DNA of 64,000 nucleotides from Pseudomonas sp. GR 6-02 (GCF_001655615.1 NZ_CP011567.1:6110001-6174000), one strand, 5' to 3'. Positions 29,459 to 39,953 are shown, counted from the first letter of the stretch. Numbers and translations are program-made. The notes: a model not told the origin generated them from the sequence alone.

Positions 29459-30826
29459 ATGCAGAAAGAAACCGAAATCAAACTCCGCGTCAGCCGCGAA
29501 ACCCTCGCCGCCCTGCGCGAGCACCCGTTACTGAAGAAACGCAACAAAAGTGGCTGGGAACGCCGTGAGTTGATGAACCAGTACTTCGACACGCCCGAGC
29601 GCGACCTGGCCCGCGCCAAGGTTGCCCTGCGCCTGCGCCGCGATGGCGAAGAAGTGATTCAGACCCTCAAGACCCGTGGCCAGAGCGTCGCCGGTCTGTC
29701 CGAACGTCACGAGTACGACTGGCACCTGCCCAAAGCCAAACTCGACGTGAAGAAGCTCGACGGCGAATGCTGGCCCGAGCAGTTGGCCGAACTGGACAAG
29801 AAAACCCTGAAAGCCATCTTCACCACCGATTTCGTGCGTGAACGCGCGGAAATCGCCTGGGGCCGTGGCAAGACCAAAGTGGTCATCGAAGCCGCGCTGG
29901 ACCTGGGCCACGTGGTGGTCGGCAAGCAGAAAGAAGAAATCTGCGAGCTGGAACTGGAACTGCGCGAAGGCGAGCCGGCCGCACTGCTGGAACTGGCCGC
30001 CGAACTGGCCGCGACCCTGCCGCTGATGCCATGCGACATCAGCAAGGCCGAACGCGGTTATCGCCTGTTCGACGCCAACAGCTACTCGCTGAGCTTGCCG
30101 GCGCCGCAGATCACCGCCGAAATGCCACTGGACGATGCGTTCGCCGCCTTGTGCTGGCATTTGCTTGGTAGCAGCCAGCGCCTGGCCGAGCAATATCGCT
30201 TTAATGGCCACTGGCGCCTGCTGCAGGACTGGGTCGAAAACCTCGCTGAAATGCGCGCGCTGATCAGTAGCCTCGGTCAAGCCGCGCCGCGTCAGTCGAC
30301 TCACGATCTGCGGGTCGCGCTGGATGCCTTGCTGGAAGACTGGCGCCCGCTGGTACAGGCCGGCCTGGACGACGAAGACGTGCGCAAAGCCGCGCCGGAG
30401 CAGTTCCTCGAAGAGCTGGAAGATCCGCGCTGGGGCCTGTTCTCGCTGAACACTTCGCGCTGGTTGCTGGCCCGTACCTGGGCTGCCGATCGCAACACCC
30501 GTGGCAATCGCCAGGGCGCCGCGCAACTGGGCAGCTGGCTGCCACGCCTTCTGGGCGAAGAAGCCAACTCGCTGCAACTGCAGCGTTACCAGCAACAGCC
30601 GGAAGACCTGGCCGAACAACTGCCGCGCATCGAGCGTATCCAGGCCTGGCTGCACCACGCCCGTAGCGTGCTGGACATCCCGGAAATGGATCGCCTGTAC
30701 GGTGAGCTGAAACAGCTTGCCCTGCTGGCTAACGAGCCGATCACCGATGAGTCGCTGGATGCGCGTAAGCAGCAGGCGATTGCGGTGTATCAGAATCGTG
30801 CCTGGAAAATGCTATTGCGCATGTAA
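29459..30826 (+). CDS. CYTH-CHAD domain protein (inorganic triphosphatase-like)
   Basis: A 455-residue protein. Residues 1-200 form a CYTH tunnel with the ExExK signature at the start (KETEIKLRV) and further charged strands such as VALRLRRDGEEVIQTLKTRG. Residues 220-450 form an alpha-helical CHAD domain with conserved histidines (STHDLRVALDALLEDWRP near residue 285). CYTH enzymes such as YgiF hydrolyse inorganic triphosphate, and CHAD domains bind polyphosphate. A role in polyphosphate metabolism is therefore likely but not proven here. The ATG at 29459 gives a proper CYTH start. Confidence 0.88.
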   Translation: MQKETEIKLRVSRETLAALREHPLLKKRNKSGWERRELMNQYFDTPERDLARAKVALRLRRDGEEVIQTLKTRGQSVAGLSERHEYDWHLPKAKLDVKKLDGECWPEQLAELDKKTLKAIFTTDFVRERAEIAWGRGKTKVVIEAALDLGHVVVGKQKEEICELELELREGEPAALLELAAELAATLPLMPCDISKAERGYRLFDANSYSLSLPAPQITAEMPLDDAFAALCWHLLGSSQRLAEQYRFNGHWRLLQDWVENLAEMRALISSLGQAAPRQSTHDLRVALDALLEDWRPLVQAGLDDEDVRKAAPEQFLEELEDPRWGLFSLNTSRWLLARTWAADRNTRGNRQGAAQLGSWLPRLLGEEANSLQLQRYQQQPEDLAEQLPRIERIQAWLHHARSVLDIPEMDRLYGELKQLALLANEPITDESLDARKQQAIAVYQNRAWKMLLRM

Positions 30827-30837
30827 CACCCAACACC

Positions 30838-30968
30838 TGTGGCGAGGGAGCTTGCTCCCGTTCGGCTGCGAAGCAGTCGTAATCCGGGCATCGCGGTTTG
30901 TCTGGCATACCGCAATGGCCGGATTAGGAGCGCTTCGCACTCCAGCGGGAGCAAGCTCCCTCGCCACA
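30838..30968. repeat. Large REPIN palindrome
   Basis: A 131-base nested inverted repeat: TGTGGCGAGGGAGCTTGCTC faces GAGCAAGCTCCCTCGCCACA, and inside it AATCCGG and ACCGC segments pair again. It lies between the convergent CYTH-CHAD and Lrp genes. Confidence 0.88.
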
Positions 30969-30985
30969 AAGGCCCTCGAACATCA

Positions 30986-31456
30986 TCAACGCAACACCGG
31001 CAAACTCGTCGTGGATTTGATTTCCGACAAAGCCACGATCGAGTTGACCTCCTGTATCCCCGGCACCATCGACAGTTTCTCGAAGAAGAAACGCTCATAA
31101 GCCTCGATGTCTGCCGTGACGATCCGCAACAAGAAATCCACCGATCCCATCAGCACATAACATTCCAGCACTTCGGGAAAACCGCGAATCGCTTCGGTGA
31201 ACTCAGTGAAGTTCGAGCGCCCGTGGGCGTTGAGTTTGATCTCGGCGAAGATTTGCGTGTTGAGGCCGATTTTCTTGCGGTCAAGCAACGTCACCTGACC
31301 GCGAATGATCCCCTCCTCCTTCATCCGCTGAATCCGCCGCCAGCAGGGCGACTGCGAGAGTCCCACCTGTTCGGCGATCTGCGCGCTGGAGAGCGAAGCG
31401 TCCTCTTGCAGCAACGCGAGAATCTTGCGGTCGTAGCCATCCAGCTCGCTATGCAT
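30986..31456 (-). CDS. Lrp/AsnC-family transcriptional regulator
   Basis: A 156-residue regulator. The N-terminal helix-turn-helix reads LDGYDRKILALLQEDASLSS, AQIAEQVGLSQSPCWRRIQRM, and the C-terminal RAM ligand domain spans residues 65-150, ending in VNSIVALSEIKST. Proteins of this type sense amino acids. Start 31456 fits the family length and is preferred to the frame start at 31519. It is divergent from the small ACT-like gene at 31583, which makes that gene the first candidate target. Confidence 0.9.
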   Translation of the reverse strand: MHSELDGYDRKILALLQEDASLSSAQIAEQVGLSQSPCWRRIQRMKEEGIIRGQVTLLDRKKIGLNTQIFAEIKLNAHGRSNFTEFTEAIRGFPEVLECYVLMGSVDFLLRIVTADIEAYERFFFEKLSMVPGIQEVNSIVALSEIKSTTSLPVLR

Positions 31457-31582
31457 AGAAAAACCTGAAATTAATATGATCTTGAATTGATCGATTCGAT
31501 AAATCGTCAACAAGCCCAATCATAGATAAGAAATACCCCACACCGAATGTAAAAATTCCTCCAATGATTTTGGAGCCTGACC

Positions 31583-31921
31583 ATGCCGCCCCTCGAAGCC
31601 GTGAACACCGCGCCCGCCCGCGCCGATGTCTGGAACGTCAGCAACGCCCACTGCCGCGTTCAATACCAACTGCTGGCCGAGGCCGAGCCGGATCTGCTGT
31701 GCCGCGCGCTCAATCTGTTCGCCTTGCAGTTTCTGACGCCGCAGCAGGTTAACGTGCAGCGCCTGGACGATCTGCTGTCGATCGACATCGTCATGGACGG
31801 CCTGAGCTGGCACCGAGCCCAGGTGATCGCGGAAAAACTGCGTAACCTGATCAGCGTCTGCTCGGTGAATCTGCAAGCGGCCGATTCGGCGTGGCAGGAG
31901 CCGGCGCAGGCAGCGGGCTGA
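31583..31921 (+). CDS. Small ACT-like domain protein, function unknown
   Basis: A 112-residue protein without signal or membrane segments. The predicted order of elements matches the beta-alpha-beta-beta-alpha-beta ACT fold: strand CRVQYQLLAEA, helix PDLLCRALNLFALQFLTPQQ, strand VNVQRL, strand LLSIDIVMDG, helix HRAQVIAEKLRNLI, strand SVCSVNLQ. This resembles the regulatory subunit of acetolactate synthase but lacks its C-terminal domain. GGAG lies 10 bases before the ATG. It is divergent from the Lrp regulator, so it may be an amino-acid sensor under Lrp control; that is inference. Confidence 0.6.
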   Translation: MPPLEAVNTAPARADVWNVSNAHCRVQYQLLAEAEPDLLCRALNLFALQFLTPQQVNVQRLDDLLSIDIVMDGLSWHRAQVIAEKLRNLISVCSVNLQAADSAWQEPAQAAG

Positions 31922-31940
31922 CCCCCCTCCCCTGAAAAAA

Positions 31941-31960
31941 CCCGACACGTGTTGGTCGGG
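31941..31960 (+). terminator. Weak hairpin after the ACT-like gene
   Basis: CCCGAC pairs with GTCGGG around an eight-base loop. No T tract follows, so termination here is uncertain. Confidence 0.35.
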
Positions 31961-32025
31961 TAGTGGCCCAACGGTCTGCGGGTGCCCAGCTATCCTTTGC
32001 GAACGGTTGTTCATAAGGAGCCCGC

Positions 32026-33810
32026 ATGTCCGTTCAACTTGCCACTCAGGACCGCTGGCTGGACCTTAACGATTTGCTGCGTGAACTGGTCGCCCAGGGC
32101 TTTGTCAGCCAGGACTCTGCCGAACACGCACTCAACGCCCGCCGCCGTCACGCCACCAATGCTCAGCAACATCCGCTGGAGTTCATCGCCAGCCAACACC
32201 TGGACGATCTCAGCCGTCCCGGTAAACACCTCGATCTGGAAAGCCTGACGCTGTGGCTGTCCCAGCAGGCCGGCCAGCCTTACTTGCGCATCGACCCACT
32301 GAAAATCAACGTCGCCGCCATTACGCCGCTGATGTCCTATGCCTTCGCCCAACGCCACAAGATTCTGGCGGTGGCCATCGACCGTGATGCCGTCACCGTG
32401 GCCAGCGCCCAGCCCTTCGTCAGCGGCTGGGAAGTCGACCTGACCCACGTATTGAAACTGCCGATCAAGCGCGTGGTGGCCAACCCGGTGGATATCCAGC
32501 GCTTCAGCGTGGAGTTTTTCCGCCTGGCTAAATCGGTCACCGGCGCCACCAACGCCGATCAGAAGACAAGCAACCTGGGCAACTTCGAACAATTGCTCAA
32601 CCTCGGCGCCAGCGACCAGGAGCCGGACGCCAACGATGCGCACATCGTCAACATCGTCGATTGGCTGTTCCAGTACGCGTTCCAGCAACGGGCCAGCGAT
32701 ATCCACATCGAGCCCCGGCGCGAGCAAGGCACGGTGCGCTTTCGCATCGACGGCGTGCTGCACAACGTCTATCAATTCCCGCCGCAAGTGACCATGGCCA
32801 TCGTCAGCCGCCTGAAAAGCCTGGGGCGGATGAACGTCGCGGAAAAGCGCAAACCCCAGGACGGCCGGGTCAAGACCAAGACCCCGGACGGCGGCGAAGT
32901 CGAGCTGCGGTTGTCGACATTACCGACAGCGTTCGGCGAGAAGATGGTGATGCGGATCTTCGACCCGGAAGTGCTGCTCAAGGACTTCGATCAACTGGGT
33001 TTTTCCGCCGAGGACCTGCGCCGCTGGCAAGACATGATCCGCCAGCCCAATGGCATCATTCTGGTGACCGGGCCAACCGGTTCGGGCAAGACCACCACGC
33101 TGTACACCACCCTCAAAAAACTGGCGACGCCGGAGGTCAACCTCTGCACCATTGAAGACCCGATCGAAATGGTCGAACCGGCGTTCAACCAGATGCAGGT
33201 CCAGCACAACATCGACCTGACCTTTGCCGCCGGCGTGCGCGCGCTGATGCGACAAGACCCGGACATCATCATGATCGGCGAGATCCGCGACCTCGAAACC
33301 GCCGAGATGGCAATTCAGGCGGCACTCACCGGGCACCTGGTGCTGTCGACATTGCACACCAACGATGCCCCGAGTGCCATCAGCCGCCTGCTGGAACTCG
33401 GCGTGCCGCATTACCTGATCAAGGCCACGGTACTCGGGGTCATGGCCCAGCGCCTGGTGCGTACGTTATGCCCTCACTGCAAGGCCCCCTTGACGTTGGG
33501 CGAAGACGATTGGCAAACCCTGACCCGGCCTTGGCAAGCGCCACTGCCGACCAATGCCCAGCGCGCCATCGGTTGCCTGGAATGCCGCGAAACCGGCTAT
33601 CGCGGTCGCGCCGGGGTTTACGAAATCATGCAGCTGACGGATGGCATCAAAGCGCTGATCAACCCCGACACCGACTTGCTGGCGGTCCGGCGTCAGGCGT
33701 TCAAGGAAGGCATGCGCAGTTTGCGGTTGTCGGGGGCGCAGAAAGTGGCGGCGGGGTTGACCACGATTGAAGAGGTGTTGCGGGTGACACCGCAGAGTGA
33801 GCAGAAATAG
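32026..33810 (+). CDS. GspE/PilB-type secretion ATPase, orphan
   Basis: A 594-residue ATPase of the type II secretion / type IV pilus assembly group. Residues 1-180 form a divergent MshEN-like N-terminal domain. Walker A is GPTGSGKTT (about 349-357), the Asp and His boxes follow, Walker B is IMIGEIRD (about 415-422), and a CPHC...CLEC zinc motif lies at about 482-520. All motifs needed for activity are intact. No pilin, inner-membrane platform or secretin gene lies nearby, so its machine is encoded elsewhere or is unknown. PA5210 of P. aeruginosa, annotated as a secretion ATPase, lies in the same neighbourhood. Confidence 0.88.
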   Translation: MSVQLATQDRWLDLNDLLRELVAQGFVSQDSAEHALNARRRHATNAQQHPLEFIASQHLDDLSRPGKHLDLESLTLWLSQQAGQPYLRIDPLKINVAAITPLMSYAFAQRHKILAVAIDRDAVTVASAQPFVSGWEVDLTHVLKLPIKRVVANPVDIQRFSVEFFRLAKSVTGATNADQKTSNLGNFEQLLNLGASDQEPDANDAHIVNIVDWLFQYAFQQRASDIHIEPRREQGTVRFRIDGVLHNVYQFPPQVTMAIVSRLKSLGRMNVAEKRKPQDGRVKTKTPDGGEVELRLSTLPTAFGEKMVMRIFDPEVLLKDFDQLGFSAEDLRRWQDMIRQPNGIILVTGPTGSGKTTTLYTTLKKLATPEVNLCTIEDPIEMVEPAFNQMQVQHNIDLTFAAGVRALMRQDPDIIMIGEIRDLETAEMAIQAALTGHLVLSTLHTNDAPSAISRLLELGVPHYLIKATVLGVMAQRLVRTLCPHCKAPLTLGEDDWQTLTRPWQAPLPTNAQRAIGCLECRETGYRGRAGVYEIMQLTDGIKALINPDTDLLAVRRQAFKEGMRSLRLSGAQKVAAGLTTIEEVLRVTPQSEQK

Positions 33811-33910
33811 GTTACAGATTGCGCTCGGATACTTCCCCCAAGTCGCATCCAAACCTTTTGCCCTACACTCTGTGTCATCGCAACTCAATCCAGACTGGAC
33901 AGGGACCGTT

Positions 33911-34825
33911 ATGAGCATTGCACTGATTCTCTTCGTCGCGCTGGTCGTGGCCATTCTTTTCATGGGTTTCAAAGTGGTGCCCCAAGGGTTTGAATGGACG
34001 GTCGAACGCTTCGGCCGTTACACCAACACCCTCAAGCCAGGCCTGAGCATCATCATTCCGGTGATGGACCGCATCGGCCGCAAGATCAACGTGATGGAAA
34101 GCGTGCTGGACATTCCGCCCCAGGAAGTCATCACCGCCGACAACGCCACCGTGCAGATCGACGCCGTGTGCTTCTTCCAGGTGGTCAATACTGCCCAGGC
34201 CGCCTACGAGGTGAACAACCTCGAACATGCCGTGCGCAATTTGCTGCAAACCAATATCCGCACCGTGCTCGGGTCCATGGAGCTGGACGCGATGCTCAGC
34301 CAGCGCGACAACATCAACGAAAAACTGCTGCGCACCGTCGACGAAGCCACTGCGCCGTGGGGCATCAAGATCACCCGGATCGAGATCAAGGACATCAGCC
34401 CTCCCGCCGACCTGATGGCCGCCATGTCCGGCCAGATGAAAGCCGAGCGGATCAAGCGCGCACAGATTCTGGAAGCCGAAGGTTTGCGCGCCTCGGCGAT
34501 CCTCACCGCCGAAGGCAAGAAGCAGGCGCAGATTCTCGAAGCCGAGGGCAGTCGTCAGGCGGCGTTCCTCGAAGCCGAGGCCCGGGAACGTCAGGCCCAG
34601 GCCGAAGCCCAGGCCACCAAAGTGGTGTCCGAAGCCATCGCCGGCGGTAACGTGCAGGCGGTCAACTACTTCGTTGCACAGAAGTACATTGATGCCTTGG
34701 GCAAACTGGCCTCGGCCAACAACAGCAAAGTGATCCTGATGCCGCTCGAAGCCGGTTCGATGATTGGTGCAGTCGGCGGCATCGGCGAAATCGTCAAGGC
34801 CACCTTCGACGGCAAGAAAGGCTGA
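33911..34825 (+). CDS. SPFH/band-7 (stomatin-like) membrane protein
   Basis: A 304-residue protein with an N-terminal membrane helix (residues 2-20) followed by an SPFH domain ([23 protein letters not shown], then [19 protein letters not shown]) and a long Ala/Glu/Gln-rich coiled coil (about 190-255). This is the QmcA/YbbK type, which forms large membrane-domain assemblies. Start 33911 is chosen because it places the membrane helix at the N terminus. The NfeD-family gene follows after 11 bases, the usual operon partner. Confidence 0.9.
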   Translation: MSIALILFVALVVAILFMGFKVVPQGFEWTVERFGRYTNTLKPGLSIIIPVMDRIGRKINVMESVLDIPPQEVITADNATVQIDAVCFFQVVNTAQAAYEVNNLEHAVRNLLQTNIRTVLGSMELDAMLSQRDNINEKLLRTVDEATAPWGIKITRIEIKDISPPADLMAAMSGQMKAERIKRAQILEAEGLRASAILTAEGKKQAQILEAEGSRQAAFLEAEARERQAQAEAQATKVVSEAIAGGNVQAVNYFVAQKYIDALGKLASANNSKVILMPLEAGSMIGAVGGIGEIVKATFDGKKG

Positions 34826-34836
34826 GGTCGCCGCCC

Positions 34837-35274
34837 ATGGAACTGTTCTCGTTCTGGAGCTGGCTGGCCCTGGGTGCGCTGTTGCTGATCCTCGAGGTGT
34901 TCGGTGCCGGCGGTTATCTGCTGTGGATCGGCATGGCAGCCGCCGTCGTCGGTGTGCTGAAGTTCCTGATACCGGGTTTACCCTGGGAATGGCAGGTGCT
35001 GTTGTTTGCCGTTTTTTCGATCCTCACCGCCCTGTACTGGTGGAGACGTCAGCGCAGTGTGGTTCGGGCCAGCGATCAGCCGAACCTGAACTTGCGAGGG
35101 CAAGAGCTGATCGGCAAGGTGTTCGTGGTCACTGAAGCGATTGTCGATGGCCGCGGCAAGATCAAGGTCGCCGACGGTGTGTGGATGGCCCGAGGGCCTG
35201 ATGCCGCGTCCGGCAGCCGTGTTCGGGTGATCGGGCAACAAGGGGCGATTTTACTGGTGGAGCGGGCCGACTAA
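34837..35274 (+). CDS. NfeD-family membrane protein
   Basis: A 145-residue protein with two or three hydrophobic segments in its first 65 residues and a C-terminal OB-fold of about 65 residues (NLRGQELIGKVFVVTEAIVDG, then VDGVWMARG-like strands). This is the short YbbJ form that partners SPFH proteins and acts in membrane quality control. It is translated just after its SPFH partner, with GAGG about eight bases before the ATG. Confidence 0.9.
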   Translation: MELFSFWSWLALGALLLILEVFGAGGYLLWIGMAAAVVGVLKFLIPGLPWEWQVLLFAVFSILTALYWWRRQRSVVRASDQPNLNLRGQELIGKVFVVTEAIVDGRGKIKVADGVWMARGPDAASGSRVRVIGQQGAILLVERAD

Positions 35275-35342
35275 CGTCACGGAACTCGATTGGGTTATTG
35301 GCAATCAAAGGCCGCAGTTAAAACCCAGTGGAGTCACCTTTT

Positions 35343-35663
35343 ATGCGTCTCAAACTTGCTGTCGCTACCGTCGCCGTGTTGTCCCTTCAAGTCGGTTCGG
35401 CGATGGCTGATGACAGCTTTTTGCGTAACGTCCTTACTTCCGGTGCCACCACCGGTACGTCCTACCTGACCTCCAGGGATCACAAGCTGATCGTCGCCGC
35501 CCAGGACGACGCCGGTAGCTTTGTCGCCAGTGACGGCGCTATTCGCGGCCCCTATCTGGAAGCCGCCATGCAGAAAGTCCGCGCTGAAAACCCTGGCCTG
35601 CAAGCCACGGACATGGAACTGGCGAACGCCATCCTGGCGAAGAATGCCATCGCCTCGAAGTAA
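35343..35663 (+). CDS. DUF2388 secreted protein
   Basis: A 106-residue exported protein with a signal peptide ending GSAMA and a mature part beginning DDSFLRNVLTSGATTGTSYLTSRD. The sequence RNVLTSGATTGTSYLT and the closing segment ATDMELANAILAK are typical of the Pseudomonas DUF2388 family, whose function is not known. Start 35343 fits the signal peptide. It ends before a bidirectional terminator. Confidence 0.82.
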   Translation: MRLKLAVATVAVLSLQVGSAMADDSFLRNVLTSGATTGTSYLTSRDHKLIVAAQDDAGSFVASDGAIRGPYLEAAMQKVRAENPGLQATDMELANAILAKNAIASK

Positions 35664-35678
35664 GGTTCGTTGCTGAAC

Positions 35679-35711
35679 AAAAAATGCCGCTCTAAATGAG
35701 CGGCATTTTTT
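35679..35711. terminator. Bidirectional terminator between DUF2388 gene and gcvP
   Basis: AAAAAATGCCGCTC-TAAAT-GAGCGGCATTTTTT, a near-perfect stem with an A run on one side and a T run on the other. Confidence 0.92.
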
Positions 35712-35739
35712 CACCCCTGATTTGTCGGGGCGAGTGACT

Positions 35740-38613
35740 TCAGCGGTATTCATCCACCGGCACACACGCGCAAAACAGGTTGCGATCGCCGTAGACATTG
35801 TCCACACGGTTCACCACCGGCCAGTACTTATGGGCCTTGGTGTGTGCATCCGGCGTCACCGCCTGCTCGATGCTGTACGGCCGCTCCCAGACACCGGTGA
35901 TGTCGGCCAGGGTATGCGGCGAACGCTTCAGCGGGTTGTCCTCCGCCGGCCAGTTGCCGTTCTGCACCTCGTTGATTTCCGCGCGAATGCTCAGCATCGC
36001 ATCGATAAAACGGTCCAGTTCCGCCTTCGATTCACTCTCGGTCGGTTCGACCATCAACGTCCCCGGCACCGGGAATGACATGGTCGGCGCATGGAAGCCG
36101 TAGTCCATCAGGCGTTTGGCAACGTCTTCTTCGCTGATCCCGGTCAGCACCTTGAGCGGACGCAAGTCGAGGATGCATTCGTGGGCCACGCGCTCGTTGC
36201 GCCCGGTGTAGAGCACCGGGAACGCCCCGGACAAATGCTGCGCCAGGTAATTCGCGGCGAGGATCGCCACCTCACTCGCATCCGCCAGTTGCGGCCCCAT
36301 CATCGCGATGTACATCCAGCTGATCGGCAGAATGCTTGCACTGCCCCAAGGGGCTGCGCTTACCGCTCCGTTCCCCGGCAGCGGGCCATCGATCGGCACC
36401 ACCGGGTGATTGGCGACAAACGGCGCCAGGTGCGCCCGGACACCAATCGGGCCCATCCCCGGCCCACCACCGCCGTGGGGAATACAGAAAGTCTTGTGCA
36501 GGTTCATGTGCGACACGTCGGCGCCGATGTCTGCCGGCCGCGCCAACCCGACTTGCGCGTTGAGGTTGGCGCCATCCATGTACACCTGACCGCCATGGCG
36601 GTGGATAACTTCACAGATCTCGCTGATGCCTTCCTCGTAGACCCCATGGGTCGAAGGATAAGTCGCCATCAGGCAGGCGAGTTTGTCCCCCGCCTCGATG
36701 GCCTTTTCTTTCAGGTCTTCCAGATCGACATTACCCGCCTCGTCGCACTCGACGATCACTACCCGCATCCCGGCCATTTGCGCCGAGGCCGGGTTGGTGC
36801 CGTGGGCCGAAGACGGGATCAGGCAGATATCCCGCGCGCCCTGATGACGGCTCTCGTGATATTTGCGGATCGCCAGCAACCCGGCGTATTCGCCCTGGGC
36901 GCCCGAGTTGGGCTGCATGCAGATCGCATCGAAACCGGTGATTGCGCAGAGCCAGCGTTCCAGTTCCTCGATCATCAAGGAATAACCCACCACCTGCTCT
37001 TTCGGCACGAACGGGTGCAGGTTGGCGAACTGCGGCCAGGTGATCGGGATCATCTCGCTGGTGGCATTGAGCTTCATGGTGCAGGAGCCCAGCGGGATCA
37101 TCGACTGATTGAGCGCCAGGTCTTTGTTTTCCAGCTGCTTCAAGTAACGCAGCATTTCGGTTTCGCTGTGATGGGCGTTGAACACCGGATGACGCAGATA
37201 AGGCGTACTGCGCTGCAATCCTGCAGGAATGCCGGACGCCAGGGTCTCAGCATCCAGTTCCTCGACGTTGAGCCCATGATCGGCACCGAGAAACACATCG
37301 AACAGCTTCGCCACGGTGGTTTCATCACTGGTTTCGTCGAGGCTCAGGCCCAACCGCCCGCGACCGAGAATGCGCAAGTTGATCTGCGCCGCCTGGGCAC
37401 TTTCGATGATCGCGGTCTGAGTGCCACCGACCTCCAGGGTCAGCGTGTCGAAGAACTGTTGGTTCACACGTGTAACGCCATGGCGTTCCAGACCGGCGGC
37501 GAGGATGCAGGTCAGCCGATGGACACGCTGGGCAATATTTTTAAGCCCTTCCGGGCCATGGTAGACCGCATAGAAACTGGCGATATTGGCCAGCAGCACC
37601 TGGGCGGTGCAGATATTCGAGTTGGCCTTCTCCCGGCGAATGTGTTGCTCGCGGGTTTGCAGGGCCATGCGCAGGGCGACATTGCCGCGAGCATCTTTCG
37701 ACACGCCGATGATCCGCCCGGGAATCGCGCGTTTGTACTCGTCGCGGCTGGCAAAAAACGCCGCGTGCGGGCCGCCGTACCCCATGGGCACGCCGAAGCG
37801 CTGGGATGAACCGAACACCACATCGGCGCCCAACTCTCCCGGCGGAGTCAGCAACAACAGGCTGAGCAGGTCGGTGGCGACGCAGGCCAAGGCTTGCTGG
37901 GCATGCAGATGATCGATCAGCGGACGCAGGTCGCGAATTTCGCCATGGGTGTCGGGATATTGCAGCAACGCGCCGAACACTTGATGCTGCTTCAAGTTAT
38001 CCACAGCGTCGATGACCAGGTCGAAACCGAACCCTTCGGCCCGGGTCTGCACCACGGAAATCGTCTGCGGGTGACAGTTTTCGTCGACGAAGAACAGATT
38101 GCTTCTGGACTTGGCGACACGCTTGGCCAGCGCCATGGCCTCGGCGGCCGCCGTGGCTTCATCCAGCAGCGAGGCGTTGGCCAGTTCCAGGCCGGTCAGG
38201 TCGATGGTCAGCTGTTGGAAATTCAACAGCGCTTCGAGCCGGCCTTGGGCAATCTCCGGTTGGTAAGGCGTGTAAGCGGTGTACCAACCGGGATTTTCCA
38301 GAACGTTGCGCAGGATGACGGCTGGCGTGAGGGTGCCGTGATACCCCATGCCGATCAGGCTGGTCCAGACCTGGTTCTGTTCGGCGTAGCCGCGCAGTTT
38401 GGCCAGTGCGGCTACCTCATCGAGGGCCGGCGGCAGGTCCAGCGGTCGGTTCAGGCGGATTCCCGGCGGCACCGTCTGCTCGATCAACTCGACGCGGCTG
38501 CCAAGGCCCAGGCTGTCGAGCATCGCCTGCTGCTCGGCGGCATCGGGCCCGAGGTGGCGGCGCAGGAAGGTATTGGGGTCGCGTAACTGGCTCAAGGACG
38601 GCAACTGGGACAT
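35740..38613 (-). CDS. gcvP: Glycine dehydrogenase (decarboxylating), P protein
   Basis: A 957-residue PLP enzyme that decarboxylates glycine and loads the aminomethyl group on GcvH. The PLP lysine is Lys707 in [18 protein letters not shown], and the family N terminus [14 protein letters not shown] is present. The start at 38613 gives a normal length and has AGAGAG six bases upstream; an ATG at 38628 is also possible. It is separated from gcvH by an oppositely oriented aminotransferase gene, so it needs its own promoter in the 153-base gap at 38614-38766 or further up. Confidence 0.95.
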   Translation of the reverse strand: MSQLPSLSQLRDPNTFLRRHLGPDAAEQQAMLDSLGLGSRVELIEQTVPPGIRLNRPLDLPPALDEVAALAKLRGYAEQNQVWTSLIGMGYHGTLTPAVILRNVLENPGWYTAYTPYQPEIAQGRLEALLNFQQLTIDLTGLELANASLLDEATAAAEAMALAKRVAKSRSNLFFVDENCHPQTISVVQTRAEGFGFDLVIDAVDNLKQHQVFGALLQYPDTHGEIRDLRPLIDHLHAQQALACVATDLLSLLLLTPPGELGADVVFGSSQRFGVPMGYGGPHAAFFASRDEYKRAIPGRIIGVSKDARGNVALRMALQTREQHIRREKANSNICTAQVLLANIASFYAVYHGPEGLKNIAQRVHRLTCILAAGLERHGVTRVNQQFFDTLTLEVGGTQTAIIESAQAAQINLRILGRGRLGLSLDETSDETTVAKLFDVFLGADHGLNVEELDAETLASGIPAGLQRSTPYLRHPVFNAHHSETEMLRYLKQLENKDLALNQSMIPLGSCTMKLNATSEMIPITWPQFANLHPFVPKEQVVGYSLMIEELERWLCAITGFDAICMQPNSGAQGEYAGLLAIRKYHESRHQGARDICLIPSSAHGTNPASAQMAGMRVVIVECDEAGNVDLEDLKEKAIEAGDKLACLMATYPSTHGVYEEGISEICEVIHRHGGQVYMDGANLNAQVGLARPADIGADVSHMNLHKTFCIPHGGGGPGMGPIGVRAHLAPFVANHPVVPIDGPLPGNGAVSAAPWGSASILPISWMYIAMMGPQLADASEVAILAANYLAQHLSGAFPVLYTGRNERVAHECILDLRPLKVLTGISEEDVAKRLMDYGFHAPTMSFPVPGTLMVEPTESESKAELDRFIDAMLSIRAEINEVQNGNWPAEDNPLKRSPHTLADITGVWERPYSIEQAVTPDAHTKAHKYWPVVNRVDNVYGDRNLFCACVPVDEYR

Positions 38614-38766
38614 GACGGGCTCTCTCATGACTGGCGCTCAGCGTCGATGCAACTCGGTCAAACCAGCATAGCAGTCGATACCGGCACGGATGGCGTGGCG
38701 CTGTCGGTCAATCCGGATCATTATGCTCGGCGCCTACAAACGTTCGCTGATCGGGTATCCACATTT

Positions 38767-39906
38767 ATGAGCCAACTGTCTTTCCTGCCCTTCTCCAAAC
38801 CCACCATCGATGAAGCCACGATTGCCGCTGTCGGCGATGTGCTGCGCTCGGGCTGGATTACCAGCGGCCCCAAGGTGCAGGCTTTTGAAGCGCAACTCTC
38901 GGAATATTTCGGCGGGCGCCCAGTGCGTACGTTCAATTCCGGCACCTGCACCATGGAGATCGCATTGCGAATTGCCGGCGTCGGACCGGGTGATGAAGTG
39001 ATCACCACGCCGATTTCCTGGGTGGCCACCGCCAACGTGATTCTGGAAGTTGGCGCCACGCCGGTGTTTGCCGACATCGACCCAGTCACCCGCAATATAG
39101 ACCTGACGCAGCTTGAAGCAGCGATTACCCCACGCACCAAAGCCATCATCCCGGTGTTTCTCGCGGGACTGCCCGTGGACATGACGCGCCTTTACGCGAT
39201 TGCAAAAAAGCATGGTTTGCGAGTGGTGGAAGATGCCGCCCAAGCATTGGGTTCGAGCTGGAACGGCCAGCGAATCGGTGCGACTGGCGATTTCGTGTCC
39301 TTCAGTTTCCAGGCGAACAAGAACGTCACCTGTTCAGAAGGCGGTTGCCTGGTACTGAACAACGCCGAGGAAGCGCGGCTGGCAGAAAAGTACCGCTTGC
39401 AGGGCGTCACCCGCAGCGGTTTCGACGGGCTGGACGTTGATGTGCTGGGCGGCAAGTTCAACATGACCGATGTCGCGGCAGCCATTGGCCTGGGGCAGTT
39501 TGCCCACATCGAAGCGATCACCGCTCATCGTCGTGAGCTGGCCAAACATTACTTCGCTTGCTTCGGCGAGGACTTCGAAGCGCAATACGGTGCTCAACTG
39601 CCCCCGGCGGATTTCGAGAACAGCAATTGGCATTTGTTCCAACTGGTGCTCCCGGAACGCCAGGATGGCAAACCGGCACGGGCCACTTTCATGGAGCAGA
39701 TGCAGGCACTGGGAGTGGGTATCGGCTATCACTACCCGCCGATCCACCTGCTGAGTCTTTACCGCGAACGCGGGTTCAAGGAAGGCATGTTCCCGGTCGC
39801 CGAACGGGTCGGACGACTGATCGTCTCGCTGCCGATGTTCACGGCCATGGATAAAGCGGATGTCGAGCGTTCGGTGGCTGCGGTGAAAGCCGTGTTGCGG
39901 ACTTGA
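38767..39906 (+). CDS. DegT/DnrJ/EryC1/StrS-family aminotransferase
   Basis: A 379-residue PLP sugar-aminotransferase-like protein (ArnB/WecE type). It begins with the family block FLPFSKPTIDEATIAAVGDVLRSGWITSGP, has EVITTPISWVATANVI, and carries the PLP lysine Lys185 in SFQANKNVTCSEGG. Such enzymes usually aminate nucleotide-linked keto-sugars for surface polysaccharides. No other sugar gene lies nearby. It is inserted between gcvH and gcvP in the opposite direction. Start 38767 is chosen because homologues begin with SFLPFSKP; the upstream 40 residues look untranslated. The Shine-Dalgarno sequence is weak. Confidence 0.85.
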   Translation: MSQLSFLPFSKPTIDEATIAAVGDVLRSGWITSGPKVQAFEAQLSEYFGGRPVRTFNSGTCTMEIALRIAGVGPGDEVITTPISWVATANVILEVGATPVFADIDPVTRNIDLTQLEAAITPRTKAIIPVFLAGLPVDMTRLYAIAKKHGLRVVEDAAQALGSSWNGQRIGATGDFVSFSFQANKNVTCSEGGCLVLNNAEEARLAEKYRLQGVTRSGFDGLDVDVLGGKFNMTDVAAAIGLGQFAHIEAITAHRRELAKHYFACFGEDFEAQYGAQLPPADFENSNWHLFQLVLPERQDGKPARATFMEQMQALGVGIGYHYPPIHLLSLYRERGFKEGMFPVAERVGRLIVSLPMFTAMDKADVERSVAAVKAVLRT

Positions 39907-39912
39907 TTCGGC

Positions 39913-39947
39913 CTTTGCAGGAGCTGCCGAAGACAGCTCCTGCAAAG
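39913..39947. terminator. REP-like hairpin, probable bidirectional terminator
   Basis: CTTTGCAGGAGCTG pairs with CAGCTCCTGCAAAG around a seven-base loop, between the convergent aminotransferase and gcvH genes. No long T tract, so it may act as a REP hairpin rather than a terminator. Confidence 0.55.
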
Positions 39948-39953
39948 CGGGCA

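Noticed and set aside
38767..39906. Surface polysaccharide cluster around the DegT-type aminotransferase
   Set aside because: No glycosyltransferase, epimerase or flippase gene lies within reach.
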